A stretch of 64,000 bases of DNA from Symsagittifera roscoffensis (lineage: Eukaryota; Xenacoelomorpha; Acoela; Convolutidae), in NCBI RefSeq assembly GCF_963678635.1, contig NC_087062.1, forward strand, positions 84,218,012 through 84,282,011, written 5' to 3'. The translations under genes were made by a program, and so were the position numbers. The notes under the pieces were generated by a model, which ran no database searches, had not been told where the DNA came from, and saw only the letters and a program-made list of their open reading frames with translations. Shown piece by piece: positions 47,801-57,739 of the stretch (position 1 is its first letter; each line of letters starts with the position of its first letter).

Positions 47801-50800
47801 ACTCAGCGATTGCGGATTTTGCTTTACCCACAACGAGCGTTTTCAGATAGGTAAGCTTTTCATCGTCACTGAGTATGGCTGAATCGACCGTCGATATGAA
47901 CTGCCCAAACCACTCATGCCAATTAAGTGGGTTGCCATCGAACTGGGTCAGCTTCCACTCAGGGAGATGAACTTTTCGGCTGTGCATGAGTATATTAACC
48001 AACTCTCGTGTCGAAAGTGGACGCTCGACGTCTGCACCAGGTGAATTACCGGGAGTTGGCGGTGTGTAACTCGAAGTATTACCGTGACAATCAGGAACGA
48101 ACGGCTGGTTAGCATGTGAAGAATTTTCAGGCTGCGCAAAGAACACAGTCCCTCCACTTGTATAAGGAACAAAATTATTCGGAGGAACAATCGGAGTTAC
48201 TGCGGAAAAAACAGTTGTCGAAGGAACGTAGTGTTGTTGAGCTGACATTAAAGGGGCAGTAACAGCTGGTCTCCACAAATTACTATAAGGATTATAGTGG
48301 TCACTTGAAAAGTTATAACTACCAACGGGAACACCCATATGTTGTTGAGATGGGATTACAGATGCTTGGTAGCCAGCTACTACTGATCCTGTAGTTTGAT
48401 GACTTAAAGAAACCTGATTAGTTGTTGTTGATGTAGGAACGAATGGTGCTACACCAGAAGAAACTTCTGCAGATGTTGTCGGAGCAAAATAATTTTCAGA
48501 AGTTACCGGGACTACTGACCCTGTGTTTGGATTACTTAGCACGGGATGAGTGGACACAAAGTTTGCTGAGGCAAATTTTTAGAAACAGGTTGCATGACCT
48601 GCTGTAACCCTACTGGATTGTTAACGGAAACCTGCGATCGGACCAAATTCGACAAATTATGTTGTTGTCCATGAATATGGTTACTGAAATACAATCCCGG
48701 ATCACTAGAAGCTGCCTGGCCATTATTCACTCCTGTAAAACTTGATGAGACCAAGTAATTTGTTGATGCAGGATAAGTTGCTCAGGAGCTGTTGAACGAA
48801 CGTGCTGCTCTTGATTGGGAACTACAACAGCACGGGATGAATGGACAAAAAAGTTTGCTGAGGCAAATTTTTAGAAACAGGTTGCATGACCTGCTGTAAC
48901 CCTACTGGATTGTTAACGGAAACCTGCGATCGGACCAAATTCGACAAATTATGTTGTTGTCCATATGGTTACTGAAATACAATCCCGGATCACTAGAAGC
49001 TGCCTGGCCATTATTCACTCCTGTAAAACTTGATGAGACCAAGTAATTTGTTGATGCAGGATAAGTTGCTCAGGAGCTGTTGAACGAACGTGCTGCTCTT
49101 GATTGGGAACTACAACAGCATCAGGCTGATTGTGGTCGACATATTCGACCCAGTAACGCGTACGATCCTTTTCGTCTATTGTTAGTTGTGGAGATATTCG
49201 AGTTAAACCACTTTCCTCAGCACTCTCGCTGATTTCCGACAACTCATCTTCTAACTCAAGCCCTTTCAACTCAATTTCTGCCAATTTTTTTCTGTGTTCT
49301 TCAGCCAATTCTTCCAACTCTAAACTGCTTTGTTGTTCTAAAACATATTGTTTCATCTTATTTTGCAGCTCTTTCAGTCTTAATGATACCTTTGCCTGCC
49401 TCTCAAGTTCCTCTTGTTGTTTCTTTAAAATCATTAGGTCACGTTTTTTTCAGAAAGTGTTTTCGACGGAGCGGCGGTATAACGACTAGATTTCTGAGAA
49501 CCCGATTGATGATGTCGGCTGCTTCGGTGTGCTTCTGTTTTATGCGACTGGGGTTTTTCCAGAATGATGAAACTTTTGAGCTGCTATCTATTTTGTCCGG
49601 CTCTGTTACTGCCTCAAAACTTGTTTTATATGTGATAGCTTCCTGCAGAACTTTATCGTTGCTTTGAGTCAACTTATGAAGCCACATATCCTGTGCCGGT
49701 ATCAATTCGTCGGGATTGGCACTTTTTGCAGCCATATCAATCAACTCATTATTTATCTCGACCGCTTGTTCTATATAGTTCCTACATTTTTCAATATAAG
49801 TATCAATTTTTGAGCAACCACTCTGACTCTCTATGTATTCTAAAATTATTTCATGGCATTTATAAAGTTCGTTTTCGAGATTGCTACGTTTCTCAAACAA
49901 CTTCTTAATTTTCTTCTGAAACTTAACTTCCATGCTTAATAATTTCAGAAATAAACGACTCTCAGAAATACTTTATTTTCACTCAAGTAAATCCACAAAA
50001 TACTCTAATACATCAATAACTTACAAGGGTGAGTAACTTGAAGTTTTAATGCTTTAAGTCTGTTGTAAATCGCTCTACGATTTTTAGGTGACAAACGGTT
50101 CCGCTTCTTCTTAGCTTTCAGTGTACTTAAGTCAGCACTGTATCATCTAAGTAACAACAGAGTCTTCAACTCAAGGGAAGGGGGCTGGTGCAGCTCTTTA
50201 TACTTTTCGATAAGTGTTTGGTTTTTGGCCTTTCGCTTTGAGATAAAGAACGAGAATACCTGTCTTTTTCAACTCTTTTTCTATATTGTCCGTACCGTTG
50301 CGGCGACAGTATACAATAGCGGTAATATTCTCCTTGTATCTCAAAAGAAGGCTCTTAAGTTGGTCAGTACTCAATTTACGGTTGTTGTTACTGCGGTGCT
50401 TACTAATGGAGTTATCTATGGCGTCGTGCCAAATAAGTAGATCTTTCCGATTCGACAAAAAGTGATGCAGATAGTATTGGATAGTTTTCTGCGAGTCCCT
50501 GGCGTTAAAGTTAAAGCTGAGTTAAGTCTCTTTCACGCGCTTTTGAGACGGTGCGGATAGTATACGAAGCGCGTGATCCAAGGAACTAGCTCCTAGAAGG
50601 AATAACATACACTCAAGAGACCTATGCGACGGCTACGTTACGCTAAAGTACCAATGGGGTGGGGAAATTAAGTAGGTCGGTTGAACTCCAACAACGCACA
50701 CGGAGTAAGCCTGAGGATGAAAGAATTCAACTTAACGCACTTAATATCACCGTACCTGACCACTTAACAATACTGTCACGCAACGAAGTCAATAATCGGA

Positions 50801-53800
50801 CGGGCTGAAACGGCTTTGTTTTATTTGGAGCGCACTGGCTTTCAGTTTCACCAATGGTGGGTGGGGGCTCAGGCAAATTGGTTAAGTTCCAACAACACAC
50901 GCGGAAAAAACCTGAGGATGAAAAACTCAACTTAATTTGCCTGATATTTCGCTACCAAACCACTTACCATAAGGTTGGTGTCATGTTACAGCACAGTTTC
51001 GCACAATTATGGGGACGTTTTGACGATTTTTTGGAAATTTTTTACTTTTTTTCCCAAAATTTTTCGGAAAATTTTGGTCAGCAGGTTCGAGTCGTAAACC
51101 AATCCAAAAAACTAGTCTAGTACCCCTTGTCTATGATCCAATTTCACGGATTAATATTCCGTTCACAAATATCCAAAAAATTTTGGTATCGAGAAAAAAT
51201 GTCAAGTAAATTGTCTAAGTACCGACTGTATGTTATTTCAGTTCAACGAACTGCTCAAAAATTCTGAGTATTGAGAAAAAATTACCGGTTGCTAGCTTGC
51301 GGAAAAATTTGGAACATCGTATAGAATTTTATAGCACGAATGGAGAGTTTTAAAAGTTTAGAACTTTCTAACAGTTTTTAACTGGAGATTGGGCGGTCAC
51401 CGGTTGAGGGTTGCCACAAACCAGGGGACAGAACAGAGCGATGGGAGTCAAATAGGTGCAGGGTGCTGAAGATGAAAAGAAAACGACGCAGGAGAGCGCT
51501 TATTTGTTTAGGCTGAGTCCTTGCACTGGTGATACTGGTGTTCCAAGCGATGTCGGACAAAAGATTTACCGAGAAATAACTCTTATTAATTTACGGATTT
51601 GGATACAATTATTTTTGTTTGGAGATTAGAGCGGGCACATTTTTTAAAAAGAGCTATTTGTCTCAAGGACATTACAGACCGGTCCCTTGTGGGGCGCCAA
51701 AATGTGCCCGCTCTAATCTCCAAACAAAAATAATTGTATCCAAATCCGTAAATTAATAAGAGTTATTTCTCGGTAAATAACTCAGGCAATAGATAAGTTT
51801 CGGCATTTTCTATCGATGATAACATAATGTAACATTTTTTTTTCATATTCGTCACCGATTCACAGCATCAATAACAAATTGGCGGAAGCTAGCCACAAGA
51901 ACCGGTCGGTAATGTCCTTGAGACAAATTGCTCTTTTTAAAGGTCAGTTTTATTCAAGGTTGAACCAAATTAGCGCGAAAAGACGGTTAAAATAGGTTTT
52001 TGGGGGTTCGATTTTATATGCATTTATACTCTCGCACATTTGCGTTCATATTTGCGCTGCAACAAACAGTCCATTTTTCAAATGGTTTAGAAAAAAAATT
52101 TGTTTGTTAAAAAGTTTGCAGCAGAAATCTTATCAATTTTAAACTCGAGGTCTTATCAAAGGAGAAATATACATATATCAGTTAGTTCGCGAGTCAAACT
52201 ATATTTTTTTTAATCTGAAGTGCTTTGAAAGCGCGTTAACCTAATGAATAGAGCAAAAGTAGTAAATCGAACTATTAACTGTAAAAAAAACGACTTTTAA
52301 AAGCTTCAGTAAAAGCTTCCCCGGCATCTTTTCGTGATTTTTTTCTCAGCATGTACGACTCGACATATAAGCTTCAAACACTGGTTTCTGTATGCAAAAC
52401 AAGTAAAACTGAGTCTTTTAGCTGTTCAAAATGACATGAATTAGCAGTGAGTGAGATTCAATAACATTTCAAAAACGAGAACTGAACAGTTCGATCTCCT
52501 AATAAAGACTCAATTTAAATTTCTCTCAGCATTATGAAGAAAAAAACGTTAAAACTGATTTCAGCCATTTTCGAAAAAAACTTGCAAGCTGACTACTTTT
52601 AGGGGAACGTTACTTGCAATCCGTTTATTTAGTAGATAAAATTCAATAAGTATTTTAAAATCAACCAAAAACTGCCCGTTATAAAATTGACCATGAATAT
52701 ATTTGAAATGAAAACAGTGAAAATAGTCAACAGAAATTTCTATTGATTCGAGGGTTCAAAAAATATGGATTTAAATTTGAAAAAAAATTTCTTAAAGCGA
52801 TGGGAAATCTTTTAAAAGAACAAAAACCAGTTTCGAAGATATAATTTATTCATGTTTTTCGAGCCACTTGCACTTTGGATATTTATCACACGAATTTAAA
52901 ATTAACCAAAACAGAAATCAGAAGTCAAACTGCCGAAAATCAAATTGGAGTGTGAACAACTTTTGAGTTTTCGATGAAAACCACGCAACCTAAATAAGTG
53001 AAAAATCACTTCGTCTATTAACAGTTAAGGTTGAACCAGAAAAATATTGGCACTGTTTAGGAAGCGGTAAAGGCAAACACAAGCTGGAAATGGAAAAAAG
53101 CTAATGAAAAATGCTTTAAAAACAATTTTACAAAACCTGAACCACTTGATGCGAGCTCAGCTTAATCACTTGGCTCAGTCATGACTAATTTCTTATAACA
53201 GGTAGCAAAAATGCACCTTAAACAGAAGCGAAGTTGCACTTCGCATACACAAGCAAAAACATGACCCATAACGATACCGGGAAAAACTGAATGAGTAAAA
53301 CTTTGAGTCTACATAATTTCTTAAGTGAAGCACGTCAATTTTGAGTGTAAACAATTGTTAATCACGCCAGCCAATTATGACGCATTAGCAGTACCAGTCA
53401 ATTTGAAAATAAATTTACCAACTAACATGCCTCAATTTATAGAGCGGACGCATTTCAACTTGTATACGAAAAAGTTCATAAAAAACATTCGACCTTGCCC
53501 AGGTTCAAATCCTTTTATTTTGTTGCGGGTCTCCTTCCCTACCTCTACGCTACAGATCCATGATACCTTGAAGCTAAGGAGCTATTTCTGATATAATAAT
53601 CTGTGTTAAAATCCTTAGCATTGGCTGTACTTAATAGCTGCTTATTGATCAAAAGAACACTTGCAAAATGAAAACACTTTGTCGCAACAATATTTGAGTT
53701 GCAACAAAATTGGCAAATTAGGTTGGAAAAAGTATTCATACTATCACACAAGCTATGCTTGTGTAAACAGATCTAACACAAACTTTGCACGAAAAAGCTT

Positions 53801-54720
53801 TTAAAGAAAAAAAGATGGCTTTTGAAGCTCTTAGAATTTCTAGAACAGTTTATGATTGATATTTTTTTTGGATAAAATTAACACCATTTAGGAAAACTGG
53901 ACCGATACGTAATTTTTTCAGCTGTGAAATCTGATAACTAAATTTCATTATCATACTTAGAAGTTGATAACGTTTTCCGTGACCTTTACACTTTTGCTGC
54001 TTGATAGTGGAACTTACCTTCCTTTTAACTAAGGGAATGACCAAATAAAAAAAAACAAACCACAGAAAATAAATTTGCGCCAAAACAAACTAAGACTTTT
54101 CCTGAAAAAAACCATCATGACCTCTATAAGAGTTTGAACGACGTTTTCCTTTTTATGATGAACATGGTATCGAGACACTTTCAATAGATAGGACAATTTT
54201 TTAAATATCGGATCAAAATAACATCCTCATCCGTAAAGCGGTTTGGAGGGAGTATGTTAACATGAGTATGTTTCTTAATACTAAAATCTTCTTTTGAAAG
54301 TTTAAGCAAAGCCGCAATTTTCAATTCCACTATTTCGTTTAATGAGTTCACATCTGATAAACAAAATTTCCTGATTTTTGATTTTATCAGAAATGGAAAA
54401 GAGGTTTAAAAAAGCTACCAACCGAGGAAGACGCATATCCATGCATTGAGAGAATCGTAGTATCTTCTCAAAGTGCTCTTCCACGTGTTTCCCTCTGAGT
54501 TGCACTTTTTGACCAGCTGTCTGTGTCGCATGCGGTCTCTTTGCGTGTCTCGAACCCAGTCGATCGTGTGGAAGTCCCCGTAGCTGTAGCTGATCGGACC
54601 CGGCTCATCGTCATTGGCTGCTGTCGCATCGTTCTCGGCGTCTTTTGCAAATATGCGACTTGTGCCGTGAGAGAAGTCTGTTACTGTTTTAAAGTCATAA
54701 GCTGCAGCTTCACTGTTCAT
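35169..54720 (-). CDS. CLCN3/4/5-like: CLC-3/4/5-type endolysosomal Cl-/H+ exchanger (six exons)
   Basis: Exons 54720-54423, 41627-41415, 41063-40350, 39480-39226, 36666-36394 and 35833-35169 join in frame to about 805 residues, the usual family length. Seen: cytosolic N-terminus with FHTIDWVRD, selectivity motif GSGIPE (211-216), GKEGPLVH with gating Glu255, SLEEASYYF with proton Glu312, YAMVGAAA with the central Tyr, and two C-terminal CBS domains. Both glutamates are present, so it should be an exchanger rather than a channel, acidifying or chloride-loading endosomes and lysosomes. All introns are GT-AG. Intron 1 (12.8 kb) carries a Bel/Pao element in sense orientation. An acceptor (GATGTAG) lies two bases before the ATG. 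Confidence 0.95.
36394..36666 (-). CDS. CLC gene exon 5
   Basis: Encodes [15 protein letters not shown] and the [17 protein letters not shown] core, including the Tyr that lines the chloride site. Acceptor GTTTCAG, donor ACAG|GTTACT. Confidence 0.93.
36720..39220. other. CLC intron 4: repeats, poly-G tracts, LINE-like tail
   Basis: Holds long G runs near 36774 and 37854, and a LINE-3'-end-like AATAAATTCATTCATTCATT (37297-37316). A repeat (ACAAACATATTTGGTCTTC... near 37783) is shared with about 33030. The MITE fragment at 38228 also lies here. No gene is supported; short open frames are incidental. Confidence 0.45.
38228..38525. mobile_element. Partial hAT-like MITE (CAGGGGCGGATCTAG end)
   Basis: Starts CAGGGGCGGATCTAGG and carries the reversed interior (ACCCTTTTGATCGGC...GGTCGAATCC) of the elements at 4937 and 8738. 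The other terminus is not recognisable. A G tract interrupts it. Confidence 0.55.
39226..39480 (-). CDS. CLC gene exon 4
   Basis: Encodes the segment after the [13 protein letters not shown] helix, with a variable Asn-glycosylation-rich loop (several NxT sites). Acceptor CTGTTTCAG, donor AAAG|GTGGGA. Confidence 0.9.
40085..40260 (+). repeat. Two related poly-G/AGAGATTGT repeats
   Basis: G tracts followed by AGAGATTGTTAAGTAG and AGAGATTGTGCAGTAG occur about 145 bp apart inside CLC intron 3. They look like ends of one repeat family, related to the sequence near 4880. Confidence 0.5.
40350..41063 (-). CDS. CLC gene exon 3 (ion pathway)
   Basis: Carries [14 protein letters not shown] and the SLEEASYYF proton glutamate. 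Acceptor GATTTTAG, donor ACAG|GTAATA. Confidence 0.95.
41415..41627 (-). CDS. CLC gene exon 2
   Basis: Encodes the end of the first helix and an extracytosolic Cys-rich loop (DLRYGLC, QCCW, GCDQW). Acceptor TTTTTGTAG, donor ATCG|GTAAGC; phase 1 at both ends. Confidence 0.92.
42030..42490 (-). repeat. Dispersed repeat family A, reversed copies
   Basis: Reverse-oriented blocks GGAACATTCTGCGCTACTTG and TATCACACCGCGCATCAG ... GGACCATTCTATGCTACTTG match the family seen at 7456, 28915 and 31655. Confidence 0.5.
42746..43107 (-). repeat. Bel/Pao 3' LTR
   Basis: 362 bp; on the element strand it begins TGTTGCAGC. Next to it (43108-43125) lies the purine-rich GTGGTGGAGGA tract used to prime plus-strand synthesis. 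Confidence 0.92.
43226..44878 (-). pseudogene. Bel/Pao integrase
   Basis: A 550-codon frame: HHCC zinc domain (KHLHVKNFH ... CVVCRKRK), then the DDE core with [22 protein letters not shown] and [14 protein letters not shown], and a C-terminal basic domain. The position usually held by the catalytic Glu (GG-x-WER) is Gln (CAG). The C-terminus shifts frame at about 43250. Confidence 0.9.
44893..46520 (-). pseudogene. Bel/Pao reverse transcriptase and RNase H (frameshifted)
   Basis: Three overlapping frames. 46458-46147 is the linker. 46205-45960 carries [19 protein letters not shown], the RT fingers. 46035-44893 carries the RT palm with [14 protein letters not shown] and the catalytic YMDDYLDS, then [10 protein letters not shown] and RNase H ([28 protein letters not shown]). 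At least two indels break the reading. Catalytic YMDD and RNase H acidic residues are intact. Confidence 0.9.
46533..48557 (-). pseudogene. Bel/Pao Gag capsid, zinc knuckles and A17 protease
   Basis: A 674-codon frame. It has a Ser/Thr/Pro-rich leader, then a capsid domain ([20 protein letters not shown]), then two Cys/His knuckle groups ([27 protein letters not shown] followed by [16 protein letters not shown]). The aspartic protease shows [10 protein letters not shown], with LCDS in place of the usual D-S/T-G. The frame ends in a premature TAG; the sequence that normally links to reverse transcriptase continues in another frame. Confidence 0.88.
48541..49122 (-). repeat. 291-bp tandem duplication in Bel/Pao gag
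   Basis: The block 48541-48831 recurs at 48832-49122 with a few substitutions and small gaps (for example TGAATA missing from one copy). It disrupts the gag frame. One copy is presumably ancestral. Confidence 0.9.
49015..49434 (-). pseudogene. Bel/Pao gag coiled coil, part 2
   Basis: Continues the coiled coil ([10 protein letters not shown]..., Glu-rich [10 protein letters not shown]) in another frame. It then runs into the duplicated segment at 48541-49122. Confidence 0.75.
49439..49933 (-). pseudogene. Bel/Pao gag N-terminal coiled coil, part 1
   Basis: 165-codon frame starting [15 protein letters not shown], strongly helical and charged, typical of Pao Gag N-termini. It ends by a frameshift a few bases before the next segment. 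Confidence 0.75.
50198..50535 (-). CDS. Small ORF of unknown origin in Bel/Pao leader
   Basis: A frame open from about 50535 to a TAA at 50198, with no ATG near its start, encodes LLIWHD, a SNNN segment, AIVYCRR and TGILVL motifs. Spacing and codon use look like a genuine protein fragment. I have a vague recollection of similar motifs in uncharacterised invertebrate proteins but cannot name the family. It lies upstream of gag and is not a standard Bel/Pao domain, so it may be a captured or inserted fragment. Confidence 0.4.
50640..50975. repeat. Direct repeat in Bel/Pao leader
   Basis: Two ~120-bp copies with CCTGAGGATGAAA, CAACTTAA and ACCACTTA blocks occur about 190 bp apart (near 50650 and 50860). 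They lie between the 5' LTR and the coding part. Confidence 0.6.
51566..51690 (+). repeat. Inverted, internally deleted LTR fragment beside the 5' LTR
   Basis: 51566-51640 is the reverse complement of the first ~75 bp of 51703-52064. The next ~45 bp is the reverse complement of a later LTR block (around GGTCGGTAATGTCC), with the middle missing. The two form a foldback with the 5' LTR. Confidence 0.85.
51690..51700 (-). other. Possible primer-binding site (TGGCGCCCC)
   Basis: TGGCGCCCC follows the 5' LTR on the element strand and resembles the start of tRNA-Lys-type primer sites. The bases after it (ACAAG...ACCGG) also match an inverted LTR piece, so the site may be partly rebuilt. Confidence 0.4.
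51703..52064 (-). repeat. Bel/Pao 5' LTR
   Basis: 362 bp, near-identical to 42746-43107. On the element strand it ends GGGCACA and is followed by TTTTGGCGCC. Confidence 0.92.
53221..53775 (-). mobile_element. Composite tRNA-derived SINE repeat (short subfamily), copy 2
   Basis: The tRNA-like head (53560-53489, minus) has an A box (TAGCGTAGAGG) and a B box (GGTTTGAACC read as GATTTGAACC). The hairpin tail is at 53221. Flanking sequence to TATGCTTGTGTAAAC is shared with 32392-32930. It lies in CLC intron 1. Confidence 0.72.
54423..54720 (-). CDS. CLC gene exon 1
   Basis: Encodes the cytosolic N-terminus (FHTIDWVRD, basic RDRMRHRQL) and the start of the first helix. The donor is CTCG|GTTGGT: this choice, not the nearby GTAGCT, keeps the frame with exon 2. 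The upstream acceptor-like TAG suggests a 5' leader exon or trans-splicing. Confidence 0.9.
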
Positions 54721-54726
54721 TCCTAC

Positions 54727-55078
54727 ATCAAAATAATTTCATCAGAACGTATCTAGCAGATTGTCCTACTAATTGTAAAATAATAATCAATAATTTTGAG
54801 TCGAGTCGAACGACTAAGAAAACCGATTCAATCGTAAATTCTATGTTAATCTGTGTACTGTTATAACCTAAATTAAGATTTTAGTTTTTCATTTTTTTAT
54901 CAAACCAAAACAATTTATCAAAACGTATCTAGCAGGTTTTCTTATTGATTAAGAAAAAGAATCAATAATTTAGTCGAACCGAACGACCTAAGCAACCAGA
55001 TAAACCGTTCATTCTCTGTTAATCTGTATTCTGTTATTAACTAAATTAAGATTTTAGTTTTTTCTTTTGTCAGACTGT
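54727..55078. repeat. 176-bp tandem duplication just upstream of the CLC start
   Basis: Blocks CGTATCTAGCAG, AATCAATAATTT, CGAACGAC, GTTAATCTGT and CTAAATTAAGATTTTAGTTTTT recur at a 176-bp offset (for example 54748 and 54924). The position suggests duplicated promoter or outron sequence. Confidence 0.75.
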
Positions 55079-55089
55079 TACTTAAATCA

Positions 55090-56830
55090 AAATTATCTCA
55101 ATGTGTTTAATTTCAAAAAAGTCAAAACCCGTTTATCCCCTTTAATCAGTTTGGGCGAGAGAGGGTGGGTGGACTAGACGGTTGATTTGGACAAACTTGA
55201 AGTTTTGATTTATACGAACATAGCAGAGCAGTCATAGGAGGCTAATTACTTCAACTTAATTCGCATACTACAGTTAATGCCAAATTGTAGGCAACGCATC
55301 TAAACGAAGTTATTTTACCTTAAGCTGCTCATTTCGACGTCTGAACGAACCTTCTTGCCCATTTCTTAATATTAAAACACTTACAATCTAACAGGCCGAA
55401 ACCACTGTTTTCTGACCGGCATTGTTCGGCGATATTGTCAATATAGTCTATAATTCAAGTAAAAATTACTCGCGTTATTTCAACCAATTATAACCGCGTC
55501 ACGAATCACGATAGACCTTACGCTGCGAGCTCAGACACATAATATCGCTGCCGTGACGAAAAAAATAATAATCAAATGATCGATATTTTATATTTTCAAC
55601 CCTCACAAGCAGAAAATGATAACGACAATTCATCAATCTACATGCAAGCCTCAAACAAGACAGAAGAGAAGCTGCAAAAACACAAAAAAAAACGGTAAAA
55701 AAGGAACTTAAATGAGGAAATGAAAATAAACTCTGAAAAGAAAACAAGCCCTTCTATTTTCTGTACATAGTTTCCTTTGACTACGGTCTGATTTTCACTC
55801 TTTCACTCCCATGCTAATTTAGACAGGTTTCAAAAAAAGCTCGGATCTTTTACATTTGGGCATACCACGATGGATTCTTCGACACACATTTATTCGCCTC
55901 TTACCACGTCAGAGTTTTCCAAAACTTTGTAATTATGAAATTTTCCTCAAAATTCGTTTTTAGTGCAACTGTCCAAGGCTAGTTTCATTTTGCACAAGCT
56001 CGAAACATTTGTATGGCTTTAAAGTCTTTTTCAAAAGTTTGCGTAATCCTATTTTGTTCCAATAATTTATGCATCAAAAAATATACACTTTATCATAAGA
56101 AAACGGCTTTTAGATAACATGTTGTTGTGTAAGTCATGCCAAGTTGTTGGCAATATCGGTGGCCTTGAGCAATTTAATTGGTCAATACCGATGCTTTTAA
56201 GTTTAATAATTTTATGATTTGACATGTTTTTTTTTGTGCTGCAATAAATGAAAATTGGTTATCGACGTTGAATTGAGCAGTTTTACGCTAATTAATTTCA
56301 TTCAGATTCGTTGACCTAAACATTGTTAGCAATTTAGCATGAACTACAGAAATAGTAAGTTGTTTCAGGATTAAGAGTGATTTTAATGCCCAACAAGTTA
56401 AGGGGAATGCCTCTCATGCATTCTAAGCGAATCCTTGTCAAATGATAAACAGAGCTTACCGGTAGAGGAATTTGAAAAAAAAATTGTGTAGTACAATTTC
56501 TGCAATTAAATGTATGTATGTTGTGTACTTGCATTCCAAACCTATTTTATTATGATAGAATATCAGTAAAGTGAGACACTTTTTTGACATTCAACTAGGC
56601 TGAGCGATTTTTAGCACAGTTAAAAACGTGTTAGGCACAATGAATTTTTAAAGTCTAGCCTTTCTGAAAACAAAATGGCAATTTCCAGCCGTTACTTTTT
56701 GTTCAAACTACACCAAGTTTTGACGACACCAAAGAGAGGTCGCAAAGAGTTAAGTTTGAGATCATATTAAAGTCCTATTGGGCGTGCTTCCAGTTCGAAA
56801 AAAAAATTGAAAACTGGACTAATTTACAGG
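55090..56830. other. Intergenic, nothing recognised
   Basis: AT-rich; only short open frames without domains. No RNA gene or repeat array was noticed. Confidence 0.3.
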
Positions 56831-56838
56831 AAAACTGT

Positions 56839-57486
56839 CACAGAAGCGAAGCTTCGCATCACTTGCGATACAAGGAAAGCGTAGCATTGCAAGCTACCAA
56901 ATAGAAAATGAGATGAAAATACCAATTGAAAAAACTCCAACCACTAGCTTTAAACAATTTTTATAGTTTTTTTCCGAGCGTACACAAAGCCACCAAAACG
57001 TGGCAAGAGGCCCATTAAACCGGTAACATAAAATACCCAAGGAAATTGCTATACAAAATTTTGAACGATAAAATTGTTTGAACTTCAGCTTCTATACTTC
57101 AACCGACCTGATTTATTTATTTCCATAATCATTTTCATTAGACCAAAGAAACATGAGCCAAAACTATTTATTCTGAATACAATTTCTAAGCTTAAAAAAA
57201 ATAAAGCAAAAGACAACAAAAAACAAAAAAATATACCAGCCAGGGTTAGCAAAGTCAACAAGAGTTAATCAAATACACTTGAAACCACAATGGAAGCTGC
57301 TTAGAGTGCAAAACAATCCGTGGTGGCAAGTAAACCGACAAAACAAAATGACGAACATTAATCAGACTATTTAACTTTTGCCGGAAAAAAATTAACTTCA
57401 TCATACACTAAAAAAACAAGGACCGGCCGGGACTCGAACCCCAGACCATAGGAAGCAAAGGCATCTGCATTACCTCTAGGCGGAAA
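56839..57486 (-). mobile_element. tRNA-derived SINE (long subfamily), copy 2
   Basis: The head on the minus strand (57484-57419) has an A box (CGCCTAGAGGTAATG) and a B box (GGTTCGAGTCCC). It is followed by a body and a GCGAAGCTTCGC-type hairpin tail at 56839. Length and architecture equal the copy at 22488-23162. Confidence 0.78.
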
Positions 57487-57644
57487 TTCATGAAATTTCT
57501 GCGGTTTGATCATAAGACAACATCAGTTTCTTACAAATGTGTAAAAGTTGTTGCGGGAAAAAAAGTCTAGCGGGTCTAGCGAAGGCTTATTGTCCTAATA
57601 GTGGAGGCTACTTGTTTAACCTTATTCTGCCATTCTTTACTAGA

Positions 57645-57695
57645 ACACTGAGGCGAAGCAGAGCTTTGCACCACTTGCAATACAAAATTAAATGC
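57645..57695 (-). repeat. SINE 3'-tail fragment
   Basis: GAGGCGAAGCAGAGCTTTGC and CCACTTGCAATACAA match the tail of the long SINE subfamily. The rest of the element is absent. Confidence 0.55.
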
Positions 57696-57739
57696 CGAAG
57701 AGCTCCAAAGATTATTTGTCTCATACGATACCGAAATAA

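Larger units (their letters stand above)
42746..52064 (-). mobile_element. Bel/Pao LTR retrotransposon in CLC intron 1
   Basis: A 9.3-kb element with 362-bp LTRs (about eight differences by eye) and gag, zinc knuckles, A17-type protease, YMDD reverse transcriptase, RNase H and integrase in the Bel/Pao order; no envelope gene. The pol pieces are in several frames, so this copy is inactive as it stands or contains sequencing indels. The integrase-side polypurine tract and the TGTTGC LTR start fit the clade. No perfect target duplication was found: flanks read CAAAA and AACAG. Confidence 0.93.

Noticed and set aside
42741-52069. Target-site duplication of the Bel/Pao element
   Set aside because: Flanks CAAAA and AACAG do not match; any duplication has been lost or the LTR ends are misplaced by a few bases.
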